A stretch of 64,000 nucleotides of DNA from Phytophthora hibernalis (taxonomy: Eukaryota > Oomycota > Peronosporomycetes > Peronosporales > Peronosporaceae): contig JAAKBF010000104.1 in NCBI GenBank assembly GCA_012656075.1, forward strand, positions 1 to 64,000. Reading direction: 5' to 3'. The notes under the pieces were generated by a model, which made no database searches, was not told where the DNA came from, and worked only from the letters and a program-made list of their open reading frames with translations. This document shows, piece after piece, positions 1 to 9,916 of the stretch (positions are counted from its first letter, which is position 1; every line of letters starts with the position of its first letter). The position numbers were made by a program, and so were the translations under genes.

Positions 1-669
1 CCGCCAGAGTCGCCCTTTGCGTAGCCGTAGCACTGGCAACACGATACCGGCTCCGTGTACGTCGGCATCGTTCGTGTCCACATTGAAGATATCAATGCTC
101 ACGCCCGATTCCGTGTCCTCAATTCGGTGGACGTAGAAATGGTCCTTCATCATCCAACGACCGTTGTTTGGACTTTTGTACTCTGCCTGCCACTTGAGTT
201 TGTTGTCGAGTCCCCGAAAGAGCTCCTCGGTGGTATTGCAACTGACAAGCTTATCTCCGCTGTTGCAGATGTAATCCGCACCGCCGTAGTCGTGGTTACC
301 CATGACGTTCGCCCAGGCAACATTCTTGATATTAGCTCCGTTGTATTCGCTATCGAACGTCGCCATGAAGCGGGAGTCCCGCTCCCTGGGTTGTTAATCC
401 CGTCCAGTAGAAGCTGTCGCCATGACCGAGAACCGCCTTGGGCTTCACATCAGCATTGCCGGCTTGCATGTCCATGATACTCGCGACAACATCTTGGGCA
501 TTCACATCGCTGTTAGAAGCCTTGTCCAAAGTTGTGCCCCAGTCACCAGTAGCAAAGGCAGACACCGAGTATTTAGCAGACGCCGGGTCTGACGCTACAA
601 CCAAGGCGCTTGATACCCCACGATTGTAGCAGCCACAGTAGCGTTGATCAGGGCCTTCGAGCTCAGCAT
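1..669 (-). pseudogene. Purple-acid-phosphatase-like metallophosphoesterase, frameshifted, runs off the window
   Basis: Calcineurin-like phosphoesterase of the purple/tartrate-resistant acid phosphatase type, probably secreted and cleaving phosphomonoesters. The ATG at 669-667 opens a hydrophobic signal-peptide-like N-terminus (MLSSKALINATVAATIVG). Then come the metal-ligand motifs GDWG (about 545), GDSFYWTG (about 405) and GNHDYGG (about 290), in family order. A cysteine-rich CQCYGYAKGDSGG-like stretch lies at the window edge; the C-terminus is outside. The motifs are in different frames. I see shifts near 615 (a GGGG run), two between about 375 and 395, and one near 35, so no single frame encodes the protein. 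Either it is a decayed copy or the sequence has indel errors. Family assignment is firm from motif order; function is inferred. Confidence 0.75.
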
Positions 670-721
670 TTCTCTTCGACTTCTTTGGTTATCGGAAACG
701 TTCGGTCGTGCTCTTCTGAGT

Positions 722-739
722 AAAATGAAGAATGAAAAC
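722..739 (-). promoter_or_regulatory. Oomycete initiator-like element of the phosphatase gene
   Basis: On the minus strand this reads GTTTTCATTCTTCATTTT, about 55-70 nt upstream of the ATG at 669. The TCATTCT/TCATTTT core resembles the known oomycete initiator plus flanking promoter region. The spacing fits a short 5' UTR. Recognised by motif only. Confidence 0.5.
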
Positions 740-1301
740 AACCAACCAACCGAGTACAGGTGCGACAAAGAAAATGAGTTGTAGACGACAGAGTACGGAT
801 AAGACATCATGTGATGGGGTACCCTGATAGAAGAAGTGTCGTTAGCTTTGGTTATTGCTATTGATTAGGGCCCGCGCGTAAGTAATAGCCGGGTTTCTGT
901 AAACTAGACCGTAATACCACAAGGATATCGACTCACACTGTGTAAGTTACACATGGGCACCGTTCAATTGTTATATAGTCTGTAAAAGTGTACTGGAACT
1001 GTAGATAGTGCAGCCCATCGCCAATTTTGTCTTTTTGGCGACGAGGCGACTGCAACTGCCGCGGTTACTCCGTTGCTGCGCTTGAGAGCGAAATGCATGT
1101 AACGTACTGCAATTTGAGATAGGATGGTCCAGACGCAATGCATGTTCATTTTCATCATCTCAACATAACACAAATTTGTGCCTGCATCTAGTTAACGACT
1201 CGAGCAACTAGTAATACGGGTAAATGTAGTGTTTCTCACGGGCACGATTTATATTTGGTAGTTGTCTTGTGGAAGATATATCCATCGTGGCGCCGGTTAT
1301 C

Positions 1302-1405
1302 CGCTTTCGCGTTACGTGGTCATCATTAGATTTGTCAAGGTGGTGTCGCAGTCAACCGGCTGTATCAAACGTTATCAACTGCTGCAAAATTTGCAGCAGT
1401 TGATA
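1302..1405 (+). repeat. Dispersed repeat with adjoining 33-bp palindrome
   Basis: A block at about 1302-1372 beginning GCTTTCGCGTTACG resembles a diverged copy at about 24143-24215 (GCTTTCGCGTCACG...), including a shared GTCGCAGTCAACCGGC-like end. It is followed directly by a perfect palindrome, 1373-1388 and 1390-1405, with arms TATCAACTGCTGCAAA around one A. The other copy is also followed by an inverted motif (tacatgtac / gtacatgta). No coding potential is seen. Probably the end of a small non-autonomous element. Confidence 0.5.
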
Positions 1406-1589
1406 TACATGTAATACATGTATTATAGTTGTGTGTGCGTGGGGTGCGGGGTAGGATTTATTAATATTCACAGGACAGGAATCAACTGCAGGTTGGATGT
1501 TGTCTTTGTTTCACGGGGTTGGAAATTCGAGAATCCACTTCGTACAAGACAGAGCCGTAGGGATGTCTCGGCCTTGCCAGCTTTTCTCA

Positions 1590-1760
1590 CACCATGAGCA
1601 AACCAAACCAAACCAAACCCGTTCGAACCAAACCAAAATTACCAGCCAACCAGGTTTAATCGATTTCATGGTTTGGTTTGGTACTACGAGTAACTCAAAA
1701 TCAAACCTGGGATGTGTCCAAACCATAGTGAAATCAGCTGAGTAACTCCAAACCTGCCCG
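1590..1760. repeat. AACCA/TGGTT-rich low-complexity tract
   Basis: Tandem AACCA-type units near 1600-1650 are followed by the complementary TGGTTTGGTTTGG near 1668-1682, and more AAACC pieces reach 1760. The two blocks can pair as a foldback. The apparent open frames here are Asn-Gln-Thr-Lys low complexity from the repeat and are not called genes. Confidence 0.5.
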
Positions 1761-2481
1761 TCGTGGTTCGAAAGCTGGTAGGATCTGACCACAAACCAAA
1801 AAGATATGTACACCGTTCACCTTTATTTTAATAATAGTCGTCTGACCTCATACACCTTTGGTAATCATTCCACAAATATTCTCATTTCTACCTTAAATCA
1901 AGAAAAGAGCGCGTGGTGTATTTACTCGGAGTGTTGGCAAGTAGTTTTAGAGAAGGACAATTTTCAAAACAAGGTTGGGAGGACTTCGAACGAACGGTAT
2001 AATTTTGGTTCGGAATTTATTTACGAGCAAACCAGTGTTGGTTTCGTGTGAGTTTTCCGGCAAATTTCTCTTTCCAGATCTCCCACAGTACCGTAAGAGC
2101 ATATCCACCTACTGGTCCAAGCCATCAAAAATTGAAATGCTCTAATAGTGCATCGCGACTTTCATATTCATAGAGTTTTCGTTATTTATTGTATGTCATA
2201 ACAAACGCACCGATTCTCATATGCAAAATTTCAATTATTGTTTCAACTACTTGTAGCCCGTTCCCTACATCGTCGCTCCCTGTAGCTATAGTCTATACAT
2301 GTAATAGGTGCGTTATCCTGCCGTAGTCCAATTGATGTACCCCACACCACGCAAAAACCCAATCTAGCAACTTAAACGCTCACACAACTCAACTTGCGCA
2401 ACTGAAGGACCGAATCGTCACCAACCAGCCAAAAAGTCTCAGTTGGGAATCAACTGTCCCGGTACATCTCGTTCCTCCGTC
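1761..2481. other. Intergenic, nothing recognised
   Basis: AT-rich spacer upstream of the RRM/CCCH gene. I found no coding frame with recognisable content and no clear initiator motif; it should contain the promoter and 5' UTR of the downstream gene. Confidence 0.4.
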
Positions 2482-3756
2482 ATGACGCGTTCCAACGACA
2501 GCCAGAAGATCATCGTGGTGGGGATCCCTAAAACCTTCGACGATGCGCAGCTCTCGGAGCTCTTTGGCGAGTTTGGCGCCGTGGTCAACCAAAGTGGTGC
2601 TGGACGCCGTCTCCAACGTCTCGCGCGGCTTCGGCTTCGTGACGTTCACGGCCGCGTCCGCCATGCGCAACGCCATCAAGTCCGTGAACCGTAAAGTGGT
2701 GGAAGGCCGCACTTTGAACGTGCGGCAGCTGGTGCCCAAGGACGAGTTCCAGTCGCAGAAGAAGGAGACGCAGGATGTGAGTCAGCGGCCGTGCTGGCTG
2801 CTGCGCAAGGGCAAGTGCTCAAGGGCGCCAACTGCGCGTTCTCGCACGACATCAAGGACGGCGAGTTCGGCAACTGCTTTGAGTTCGTGCAGACGGGCGA
2901 GTGCAAACATGGGAACAAGTGCAAGTTTTCACACCCGCTGAACGTCGAGGACGGAGACGAGGAGGAAAATGAGATCAAGAAAGACAAGATGCCGGAGAAA
3001 CGCGTGTGCTACAGCTTCCAGAACGGCAGATGTCATCGCGGCAAGAAGTGTCTTTACGCACACGAGTTGCTGGTGAAGGGAGGAGAAGCTGCTACTACTA
3101 AGGGGAAGAAAGGAAAGGTGGAGAAGAAGGCGGTGAAGGATCCGTTCGAGGTGGTGGCGGAGACGGAAGTGGGTAAGAAAAGGAGACGACCGGACGAGGA
3201 AAGTGAGGAAGAAGACGTGGAAACTGTGAAACACAGCAAAACATTCAAGACACGGCAGGAGAGGACACCGGCCGTGACCATTCTGGCAAACCACGTGAAC
3301 AACTTCATGGCGGCACAGTCAACACGGTCGAATCAGCAGCAGAAACCTGGACCGAAAAAGTTTGAATGGAAGGCGAAGGTTGCATCTAGCGGTGAGAGGC
3401 AAGCTGTGAAGCAGGAGGACAAACCAGTGGTACAGCAGGTCATGAAGGAGGATGTCACGCAAGAAGTTAGACACTTTGCCAAGCAAGAGGTTCGGCACGA
3501 AAGCCAGGAGATGGAAATGCAAAGGCATCCCTTGAAGAAGATGAAGACCGAGCAGATCGATATGGGTGCTGCCTTCGACGGCGTATCTGATGATGAGTCA
3601 GGTCCTAGACGTGGCGGGAAGAAGCGTAAGGTAGACAAGGAGACGATGCGCGCAAATCGCGAGAAGCTGAAACAGGAGCGACGTGCGAAGCGTGGTGCCA
3701 AAAAGTCAGCGTTGTCGAAGCTGCTAGCAAAGGGCGAAGTGGAGCTGGACGCTTGA
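2482..3756 (+). pseudogene. RRM plus triple CCCH zinc-finger nuclear RNA-binding protein, two compensating frameshifts
   Basis: Predicted RNA-binding protein of about 425 residues. From the ATG at 2482 the first frame gives RNP2 (KIIVVGIP). The RRM continues one frame over with RNP1 (RGFGFVTF, about 2625-2650), and the original frame returns near 2817. Three CCCH fingers follow: C-X7-C-X5-C-X3-H, C-X8-C-X5-C-X3-H and C-X7-C-X5-C-X3-H (about 2790-3065). The tail is long, lysine/glutamate-rich, with nuclear-localisation-like clusters (KKRRR, GKKRKV) and ends at TGA 3754-3756. The frame is lost near 2590-2600 (an extra base by family logic) and restored near 2815 (a missing base). Because the net change is zero, indel error or a recent lesion are both plausible. 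It is one of only two host-like non-effector genes here. RNA target unknown. Confidence 0.75.
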
Positions 3757-4629
3757 TTTGATTTTGTGAAGTACTACAGTAGTACTTAGTTTACTACGCA
3801 TGCATTGCCCTGGGGTGTCGACACGCATCTCAAAGGCAAAAAAGATAAGTCATTTGCACGATTCTTCTTTTACTACATTTCGTTTTCAGCTACTTTTATT
3901 GGGTATTTATTACTTCAGTACTTGCTGTCGTTAGTATTTACATTTCTTTTATTTTAAAATGACCTAATTTTAAATGCGTTCTTTTTGAGCACCTGAATTC
4001 TGGCATTCCTAATCAGACGCAATTATCAGATTTTGAACATCAGTATCAGAATTGTCAGATGAATTTAAACCTTACAGGTATTTTATAATCAAGAATACAT
4101 GTGATCATCAGGAAAACTCAAAGTCACTTTCGAGTGGCAAGTGCGACTAATATTGTTCTTTTTCTTGTAGCTAGAAGTGTGTCGTCAAATATTCTGATCT
4201 GTGCCACGGCCCAAATATAATCTGGCTACAGTTCTTACATCAGATTCTCTTGACGCAGGGTTTAGAATCGTAAGGGTCCTAGTCAGATGCGCTTGCGGCC
4301 CTCCCTAGTTTCACACTGAAAATAAGAGTTCGTTTGGTCTCATGTTTACAGCGAACTAAAAAGAAACTAAAAATAACGTTATGAACGTTCGGAATTATTC
4401 GAAATCAATTTTTTAAAAAGCACGCTTCCATAGTCGTCAGTGACCTTGGCATTCGTTGCTACTGGTTCGAATAAGGGCAAAAAGCAGACCCCCAGATTTC
4501 CTAGAGGGTTACCAATTATTGTTTTAATCTAAACATCAACATCAAATACATGTACAGTAAGTAGAAGGCCGCTTAACTCTGAAATTACTGTAGGTTTCAA
4601 TCTCTGGTCAATGAGAAACTCAAATTCCC
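3757..4629. other. Intergenic, AT-rich, nothing recognised
   Basis: Downstream of the CCCH gene. A short palindrome GTACTACAGTAGTAC occurs near 3768. No open frame with recognisable content. Confidence 0.4.
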
Positions 4630-5290
4630 GTGGCAATCAAGGACCGCGAGGAGCCGGGGTAGCGGTGGTGCGGATATCCGACATTCTGGCCCACTGCAGG
4701 TGGTATAGGTTGGATGTATGGCGTATGCCGTAGGCTGAAAAGACTACTATAATACGAACAATTTAGCGAAGAACATGGGGTGTACGTTGTCGCCGCTGAA
4801 GCCCGAATTTGACTCGTACCTGAGTTCATGGACTATTCATTCCAAAGCAGCGACCTGGGTGGCTTCGGCCTGCGCAGTTCCATCACCAGTAGCTACAGTG
4901 TCGAGGCGTTGAACGCCATGTCGGCGCAGTCGTCCTGCAGCACCCAGTCCGCGAAAGTTGACGGCATGTGTCAGCTGGGGTATGCACCACTCCACATAGT
5001 CGGCGGCAGTGCAACGATCATACGACATCATCGTACTTTATGCGGCTCAATTGGCAATGAAGGCGGAGGCTCGCGGCGGTCACGGACCTCTCCTGACTCA
5101 TCATCGACGTGAGTACAACAGGATGGCCGACTGGCTGGCCAACAAGGCCACATACACGAATAGGAGTCAACAAACAACACTGGAGGGAGGACAAGACAAC
5201 ACAGTGGGACGGTGGACTGCTGAATACTTTGCTGATCGCCAGAACCTTGAGCCCAACCAAGTGCCAGAGCCCAAGATACTGACTTGCTGA
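4630..5290 (+). pseudogene. Degenerate retroelement RNase H domain
   Basis: The start reads SRGNQGPRGAGVAVV (about 4632-4680), matching the first strand of RNase HI domains in retroelements (family form DG.S.GNPGPGGAG), with the usual leading Asp not visible. Later LHIVGGSATIIRHHRT (about 4990) corresponds to the strand carrying the second acidic residue, here Gly instead of Asp. HHRREYNRMADWLANKA (about 5099-5150) matches the C-terminal H...N..AD.LA signature. Frames change several times, so it is dead. It may be the tail of a LINE or an LTR element; no reverse transcriptase is attached. Confidence 0.6.
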
Positions 5291-5731
5291 CTTGCAGTCT
5301 TCAAGAAAGGTAGCAGCAAGCTATCCGTCCTGAAGACTATCATGCAACTGCATGCACCAGAACACACACGGCGTCACTGCGTGATGCTCGACCGTATGCG
5401 TCCGGATGCGCGCTCAACATGCAGATTAGTGGCGGACTACGGACGGACTACACCGTTGGCCAACAGCGCCCTGATTGTGAGCTATCCTGCTGACTGCTCT
5501 ACTCTATTGACTGACCTTGTGATTGTATGCTACAAATACACAAACCGGAACGCGGCGCTGCGGGGCAGTCTCTCTTGCTCACACTTCGGCTTTTACAGCG
5601 TGATGCGCACACTGTGAACAGGAGAGCTACCCTGCAGCCTCCGTTCCTGTCGCGGCCTTTTGCCCGGCACGTACAAGTGTTACTTCCTTTAGTGATTTAG
5701 TGTTACCTATCACTACGTGTACTTCCCTGCA
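5291..5731. other. Unassigned spacer before a copia gag remnant
   Basis: An open stretch at 5342-5617 (about 90 codons, plus strand) has no recognisable domain. If a 5' LTR of the interrupted copia element exists it should lie here, but I found no matching direct repeat downstream of the copia pol. Confidence 0.35.
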
Positions 5732-6311
5732 ATGGCACCAAAGCGACAAAGTGCTCGTCCTGCAGATAAGGATCAACCCCCAGTTACGCGCCCTGCGTCG
5801 CCACAGGTTATGAGCCCAACGAGGGTGCTGCCCGTTACGAACACTACTGCAGCAGAAACAGCTGTACAAGACGAAGCCTTTGCTTCAAGTGATCAAGACC
5901 GTCGCCGATTGGCCGAAAGTGTTGAGTTTGCGCGCATATTGGCTGAAAGTGGTCAAGCTGCGACTGGACGAGACCAGTCGTCGCTGTCGCAAGCTAACGC
6001 TGAGCGTCTCATCCGCTCATTGGTGGAATACCGGGTGGTCACCCACTTTTCCGGGTTTTGCTGGAGGGTTTGCAAACCCGCCAGCCGGCCAACCCGGATT
6101 CGCATTCAGTCCAGAATTCGCAGCCGCCAAGAACAAGCGCCCACGAACCCCGACGAGACCAGCGCTTCCTGGACAACATCAACCCGGGTGGCCGCTACGA
6201 TGACAAGGAGCTCAGCGAGCATAGCGACAAGTTGCCCAAGCTACACACGAAGGGCAACTACAAGGCATAGAAAAGCGAAATCACCCTACACTTTGAGACG
6301 TGCACGCTCGG
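5732..6311 (+). pseudogene. Ty1/copia gag N-terminal remnant
   Basis: ATG at 5732 (MAPKRQSARPADKD) starts a Pro/Ser-rich leader, then AESVEFARILAESGQ. After two frame changes comes DKLPKLHTKGNYKA followed by a stop in place of the Trp expected in the copia gag signature (Y..W...M/I), then KSEITLHFETCTLG. The gypsy-1 LTR begins immediately after, so gag is cut at its first conserved block. Copia pol resumes on the same strand at 14378, beyond gypsy-1, but lacks protease and most of integrase. Probably the left piece of the element that gypsy-1 interrupts. Confidence 0.55.
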
Positions 6312-6732
6312 TGTGACGGGGGTCACACGCACCTTAGCTTTAGAGGAAGCGTTAACGCGCTAACCACAACAGACGCCTAGCGTTCCTGCTGTAAGCTTGC
6401 AAAGGCCTGGCCTTCCTGTCCAATATGGTCCCGAGTACCAATTGACTTGCGAACTTCCGGGTTAGAGTTAAACTGATTTATCTTAAGAACACTGTTGTAG
6501 TTCTAACTACTGCTAACTATCTGCATACTGAATCCCTGTCTAATCTGATCTGTCCTAATGGGGACCACCCATTTAGATGTACTGCTTTAATACAACTGAC
6601 GTACCACTTAAGTACGACTGAAGTACGAATTAAGTCCTTGACGTGCCACACACCACGCGTGTGACGGACACCAATGGTGTGGACCACATCACAGAGAACA
6701 ATGGTCGCCCCCTGTCAAGTGGCCCCATTACA
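6312..6732 (-). repeat. 3' LTR of gypsy-1
   Basis: 421 bp, beginning TGTAATGGGG and ending CCCGTCACA on the element strand (TG...CA ends). It matches 13957-14377 except at three sites (near 6451, 6710 and 6726). A diverged relative is at 54068-54370. Confidence 0.93.
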
Positions 6733-6748
6733 CCCTCCCACACCCAAA
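6733..6748 (-). other. Polypurine tract of gypsy-1
   Basis: On the minus strand GTGTGGGAGGG directly abuts the 3' LTR start, the position and composition expected of the plus-strand primer of an LTR retrotransposon. Confidence 0.65.
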
Positions 6749-6886
6749 CGGGAAGCACCTTGTCCCAGGGGGAATTCCAGCGAACCGCACAGGCAACGCC
6801 TCATTCTGCAATTTGCGCCCGAGCGAACACCCGCCGAGAATCCAAGACGCCCACCGGGCACCAGGCCAAGACCCGCACCACTTGCG

Positions 6887-8226
6887 ATGCCAAAGCGCGT
6901 CGACTCCAAGCTCCGCGCCGCCGACCACAAGACGAAAGGCGGCGAAGCCCAATCGAAGAAGCCGCCTCGGCATCCGAAGAAGGCTTCCCAGAAGCCCGAC
7001 GACAGGGCTAAGCCCGCTGCGACCAGATCCCGGTCCAGCAGGAAACGCACCGAGGTCACCCTGCCCGGACCGTACGAAGGCGGCAGCGACAACGAGTCGG
7101 ACTCCGACGGCGAGACCAACCCGAACCTAGTTCTGGGCGACGACAGCCCGGAATCCCACGGCGACGAAGCTCCAAGAGCGGAAGATGCGAGCGCGCCGAC
7201 GGCAACGACCGCAGCGACGGCAGCGACTTCCAAAGTCCCGGGTCCTGACGACAAAGCTTCGGACAGCGGCGACGAGGCTCACAGAGCTGCTGATGACGAT
7301 GGTCAAGCTTCCAAAGTTCCGAGGGACGGCGACAACGCCTCCGAGGCCGGCGACGACAAGTCCCACTCGGCGACTGCAAAGCAGACCAGCGACGCACCCA
7401 AGGACGCTGCCTCAGCCACCGATCGCAAACCCGAGCCGGGTGCAACAAGTGAAGCGAAGCACCGCTCGGAGGAGGATGCCTCGGACGAGGTCGACTACAG
7501 CGAGTCGGATCTGGAGTCGGGCGAGGTCAACGACCCAAGCACTTCACCCAAGCTCACCGATCAGCAGCGACGTCTCCATCCGGGGAGTCCTGCAACTCCT
7601 CGCAGTGCTGCTGCTGAAGCCGCCAAGCGGAAGCCCAAGTTATCACCAACGTCGGCGACGGTGATGACGTACCCGAAGGGCTGCTTCAGCCCGACAACCG
7701 CCAGCACCTTCACGATCGTGCCCGCGATGTGAGGGAGGCTGCGGAGCAGCGACGAACCTCGAAGCGAGATCACGAGCCAGCGGCACCTCGAAACAAAGAG
7801 CAGCTGCTCGCGCTGCGATACTGGCCCGTACGGGAGTACCGCGAGTACCTTCGACAGAGTCGTGAGCCGGGTAAGGCGGTGCAGCAGTACGACGAGTGTC
7901 CCGTCGTCCTCCACGACGACACGGGCCTCGCCCGCCAGTCCAACGAACGCGAGTTCACAGACTGGCTGCACCACTTGGGGTACCCCTTGCCCGAGTTCAC
8001 GGACTCGCCGTACCGTATCGACTGGCTGGCCCAACGGCGCCTCCGCTTCCGCATGGCGAAGTCCATCGTGGATGGCCAGTGGCGCAACCGATACCTCGAG
8101 CGCTCGAAGCCCACCCCGGGCGTTATCCTCGAGGAGGTTGTGCAGAAGATCCAGAAGTCGTGGCAGTCGCAGCCGGTAGAACCGTTCAGTGTTCTTGGCG
8201 CGGTTAGCGCCGACCGGCTCCAGGGA
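6887..8226 (+). pseudogene. Antisense gene inside gypsy-1: acidic region plus novel aromatic-rich domain
   Basis: This gene runs opposite to pol. The ATG at 6887 (MPKRVDSKLRAADHK) leads a basic start, then about 250 residues rich in Asp, Glu, Ser and Ala (SDNESDSDGE, EVDYSESDLESGEVND). One frame change near 7650-7680 leads to DDVPEGLLQPDNRQHLHD and an aromatic-rich part (LRYWPVREYREYL, EFTDWLHHLGYPLPEF, YRIDWLAQRRLRFRM, GQWRNRYLER), ending in a helical ILEEVVQKIQKSW near 8165. Plus is preferred as the coding strand because the minus reading here is Leu/Val/Ala/Arg filler typical of antisense shadows. The frame stays open to 8517 across the chromodomain, so no clear stop is seen at the junction. 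I do not recognise the family. Confidence 0.55.
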
Positions 8227-9916
8227 GCGGTCATAAGCGGCCACGATGTCGGCGCAGTCCTCCGAGAGACGGCTACCAGCCTCCCACGTGCTTTGATCCT
8301 CCGGATAGCCGCGCCACTTCACCAAGTATTGGTAGTGACCGCTACGCCCGCGGCGCCTCAGTATTCTCTCGACATGGAAGTAGAGAGCGCCCTCATTACC
8401 GATCAGTGGAGGCGGGGGACGCAACGGACGCGTCCACGGATCGGGACGCTCCGCGTCAGGTGTTGGCGGCGCGCGCTTCAGCGCCTGTTGGCCATTCTGA
8501 CCACACGAAGCTCGTGACTGCAGTGGAGGGTTGCCAACGGCTCTTGGAGTCGCAGAGGACTGACTTAGTGGCCCTGCGAGGGAACCTGCACTCCGTCGAG
8601 TCGACTGTGAGTCATTTGGCTCCAAGTGTGGTTCAGCTCGAACGCAGTGCGGGTGATCGCCAGCGGCAGGTCGATCGCTCGAGCGAGGACCTTCGACAAG
8701 CGCTTTATCGATGCTCGGAGAGCGAGAGGGCCTCGCGAATGACCGTGCTGAGCTTCACAAGCACTTTGGGTGGCTCCGCGACCTCTACTCGCGTTGAGGC
8801 GTTGGAGAGCCGTGCTCCTCCGACTGCTCCGCCCCTGCTGCTGCGACCGTTCCTCCGCCGGATATGATGCAGATGATGGCGAACGCGTTTCGCCACTTCG
8901 CGAATACGTCGGACTCTCAGAGTCATTCACCTCGGCCTGGTGATAGGGCTTAAGAAGTCCCACGTAGAACGTCGGGTGCGTGGCCATAGCCGACGGCAGG
9001 TCCAATGTGTATGCGTTGCCATGGACTCCGATGACCGTGAACGGCCCCACGAACCGTGGACGCAGCTTTGTGCTGCCCACCGTAGTGACCGCCTGCATAG
9101 GGAGGTTTTTAGCGTTTAAGAGGACCTGGTCCCCAAGTTTAAACACATTCACGTTCCTTCGCCCTCGGCGATCACTGTTTTCCTTCTGTGTGTCTTGCGC
9201 GGCAGCCATAGCGTCCCGGACGCGTTGCCTTACGGCTTCACCAGTCTCGATGAACGCCAACAGGTTCCGTTTGACGGACGGACGCAGGCCTTTAAGGCCC
9301 CGCGGGTCTTCGGCGTCAGCCTCTCCCCACTCAAATTAGAAGCCGGAGGTAACGACAGTGGCGTACGCGGATGGCGTAGCCCGTTAACGTAGAATGGGGT
9401 GAAACCCGTCGACGAATGCACAGCATTGTTCAGCGCGAACTCCACCTGCGGCAGCAGCGTGCTCCACTTTGTGGGTTCTTCGGCGCAGACGCTGCGCAAC
9501 ACATCTTCTAACACGCGGTTCACCCGCTCGGTTTGACCGTCTGTCTGCGGATGGTCCGCCGTGGACATGTCCAATCTCGTTCCGAGAAGACGGAACAAGT
9601 GTTTCCAGAAGTGTGAGACGAAGCGGGGATCCCGATCACTCACGAACGCCTCCGGAAGGCCATTATGTCGAAAGACATTGTCGACAAAGAGTTGAGCCGC
9701 TTGCGGCGCCGTCACACTCTTTTTCACCGCGGCTAGCCGCACCATCTTGCTGAGACGGCAAACGAAGACCAAGATGCCAGTGTGGCCGCGCGCATCCGCC
9801 GGAAGCTCGAAGATGAAATCCATGCTCACCGAGCGCCAACAATCGGCCGGCACCGGCAAGCTCATCAAGGAGCCGATGACGAGGGAGCGGGTTTCACACG
9901 TTGGCACGTTTCGCAC
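8227..9916 (-). pseudogene. gypsy-1 integrase with GPY/F motif and C-terminal chromodomain
   Basis: This is the C-terminal third of pol. Integrase core motifs include MDFIFELP (first Asp), VSDRDPRFVSHFW (second Asp) and TDGQTERVNRVLED (Glu), giving a complete DDE triad over about 9500-9860. A frame change near 9260 leads to GDQVLLNAKNL and the GPY/F motif RPRFVGPFTVIG (about 9040-9080). After an unusual stretch of about 190 codons lies a chromodomain (8227-8385) with YFHVERIL, YLVKWRGYPEDQSTWE and a terminal helix. In chromoviruses this domain directs integration to modified histones. Downstream, the minus frame stays open to 7561, but that stretch is probably the shadow of the antisense gene. 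Confidence 0.85.
8406..8867 (+). other. Antisense coiled-coil-like open frame between integrase and chromodomain
   Basis: The plus-strand frame is open for 153 codons. Residues from about 8510 to 8760 look like a genuine coiled coil: CQRLLESQRTDLVALRGNL, SVESTVSHLAPSVVQLE, then RSSEDLRQALYR with regular Leu/Val spacing. The minus reading of the same bases is Ser/Arg/Gly/Ala-rich and less protein-like. Codon registers of the two strands coincide, which makes accidental open frames common, so this is a candidate only. It may be part of the antisense gene that starts at 6887 or a captured fragment. Confidence 0.35.

Noticed and set aside
55..477. 140-codon plus-strand open frame
   Set aside because: Antisense shadow of the phosphatase motifs GNHDYGG and neighbours.
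6715..7254. 179-codon minus-strand frame in gypsy-1
   Set aside because: Low-complexity Gly/Ser/Leu reading opposite the acidic antisense gene; partly inside the LTR.
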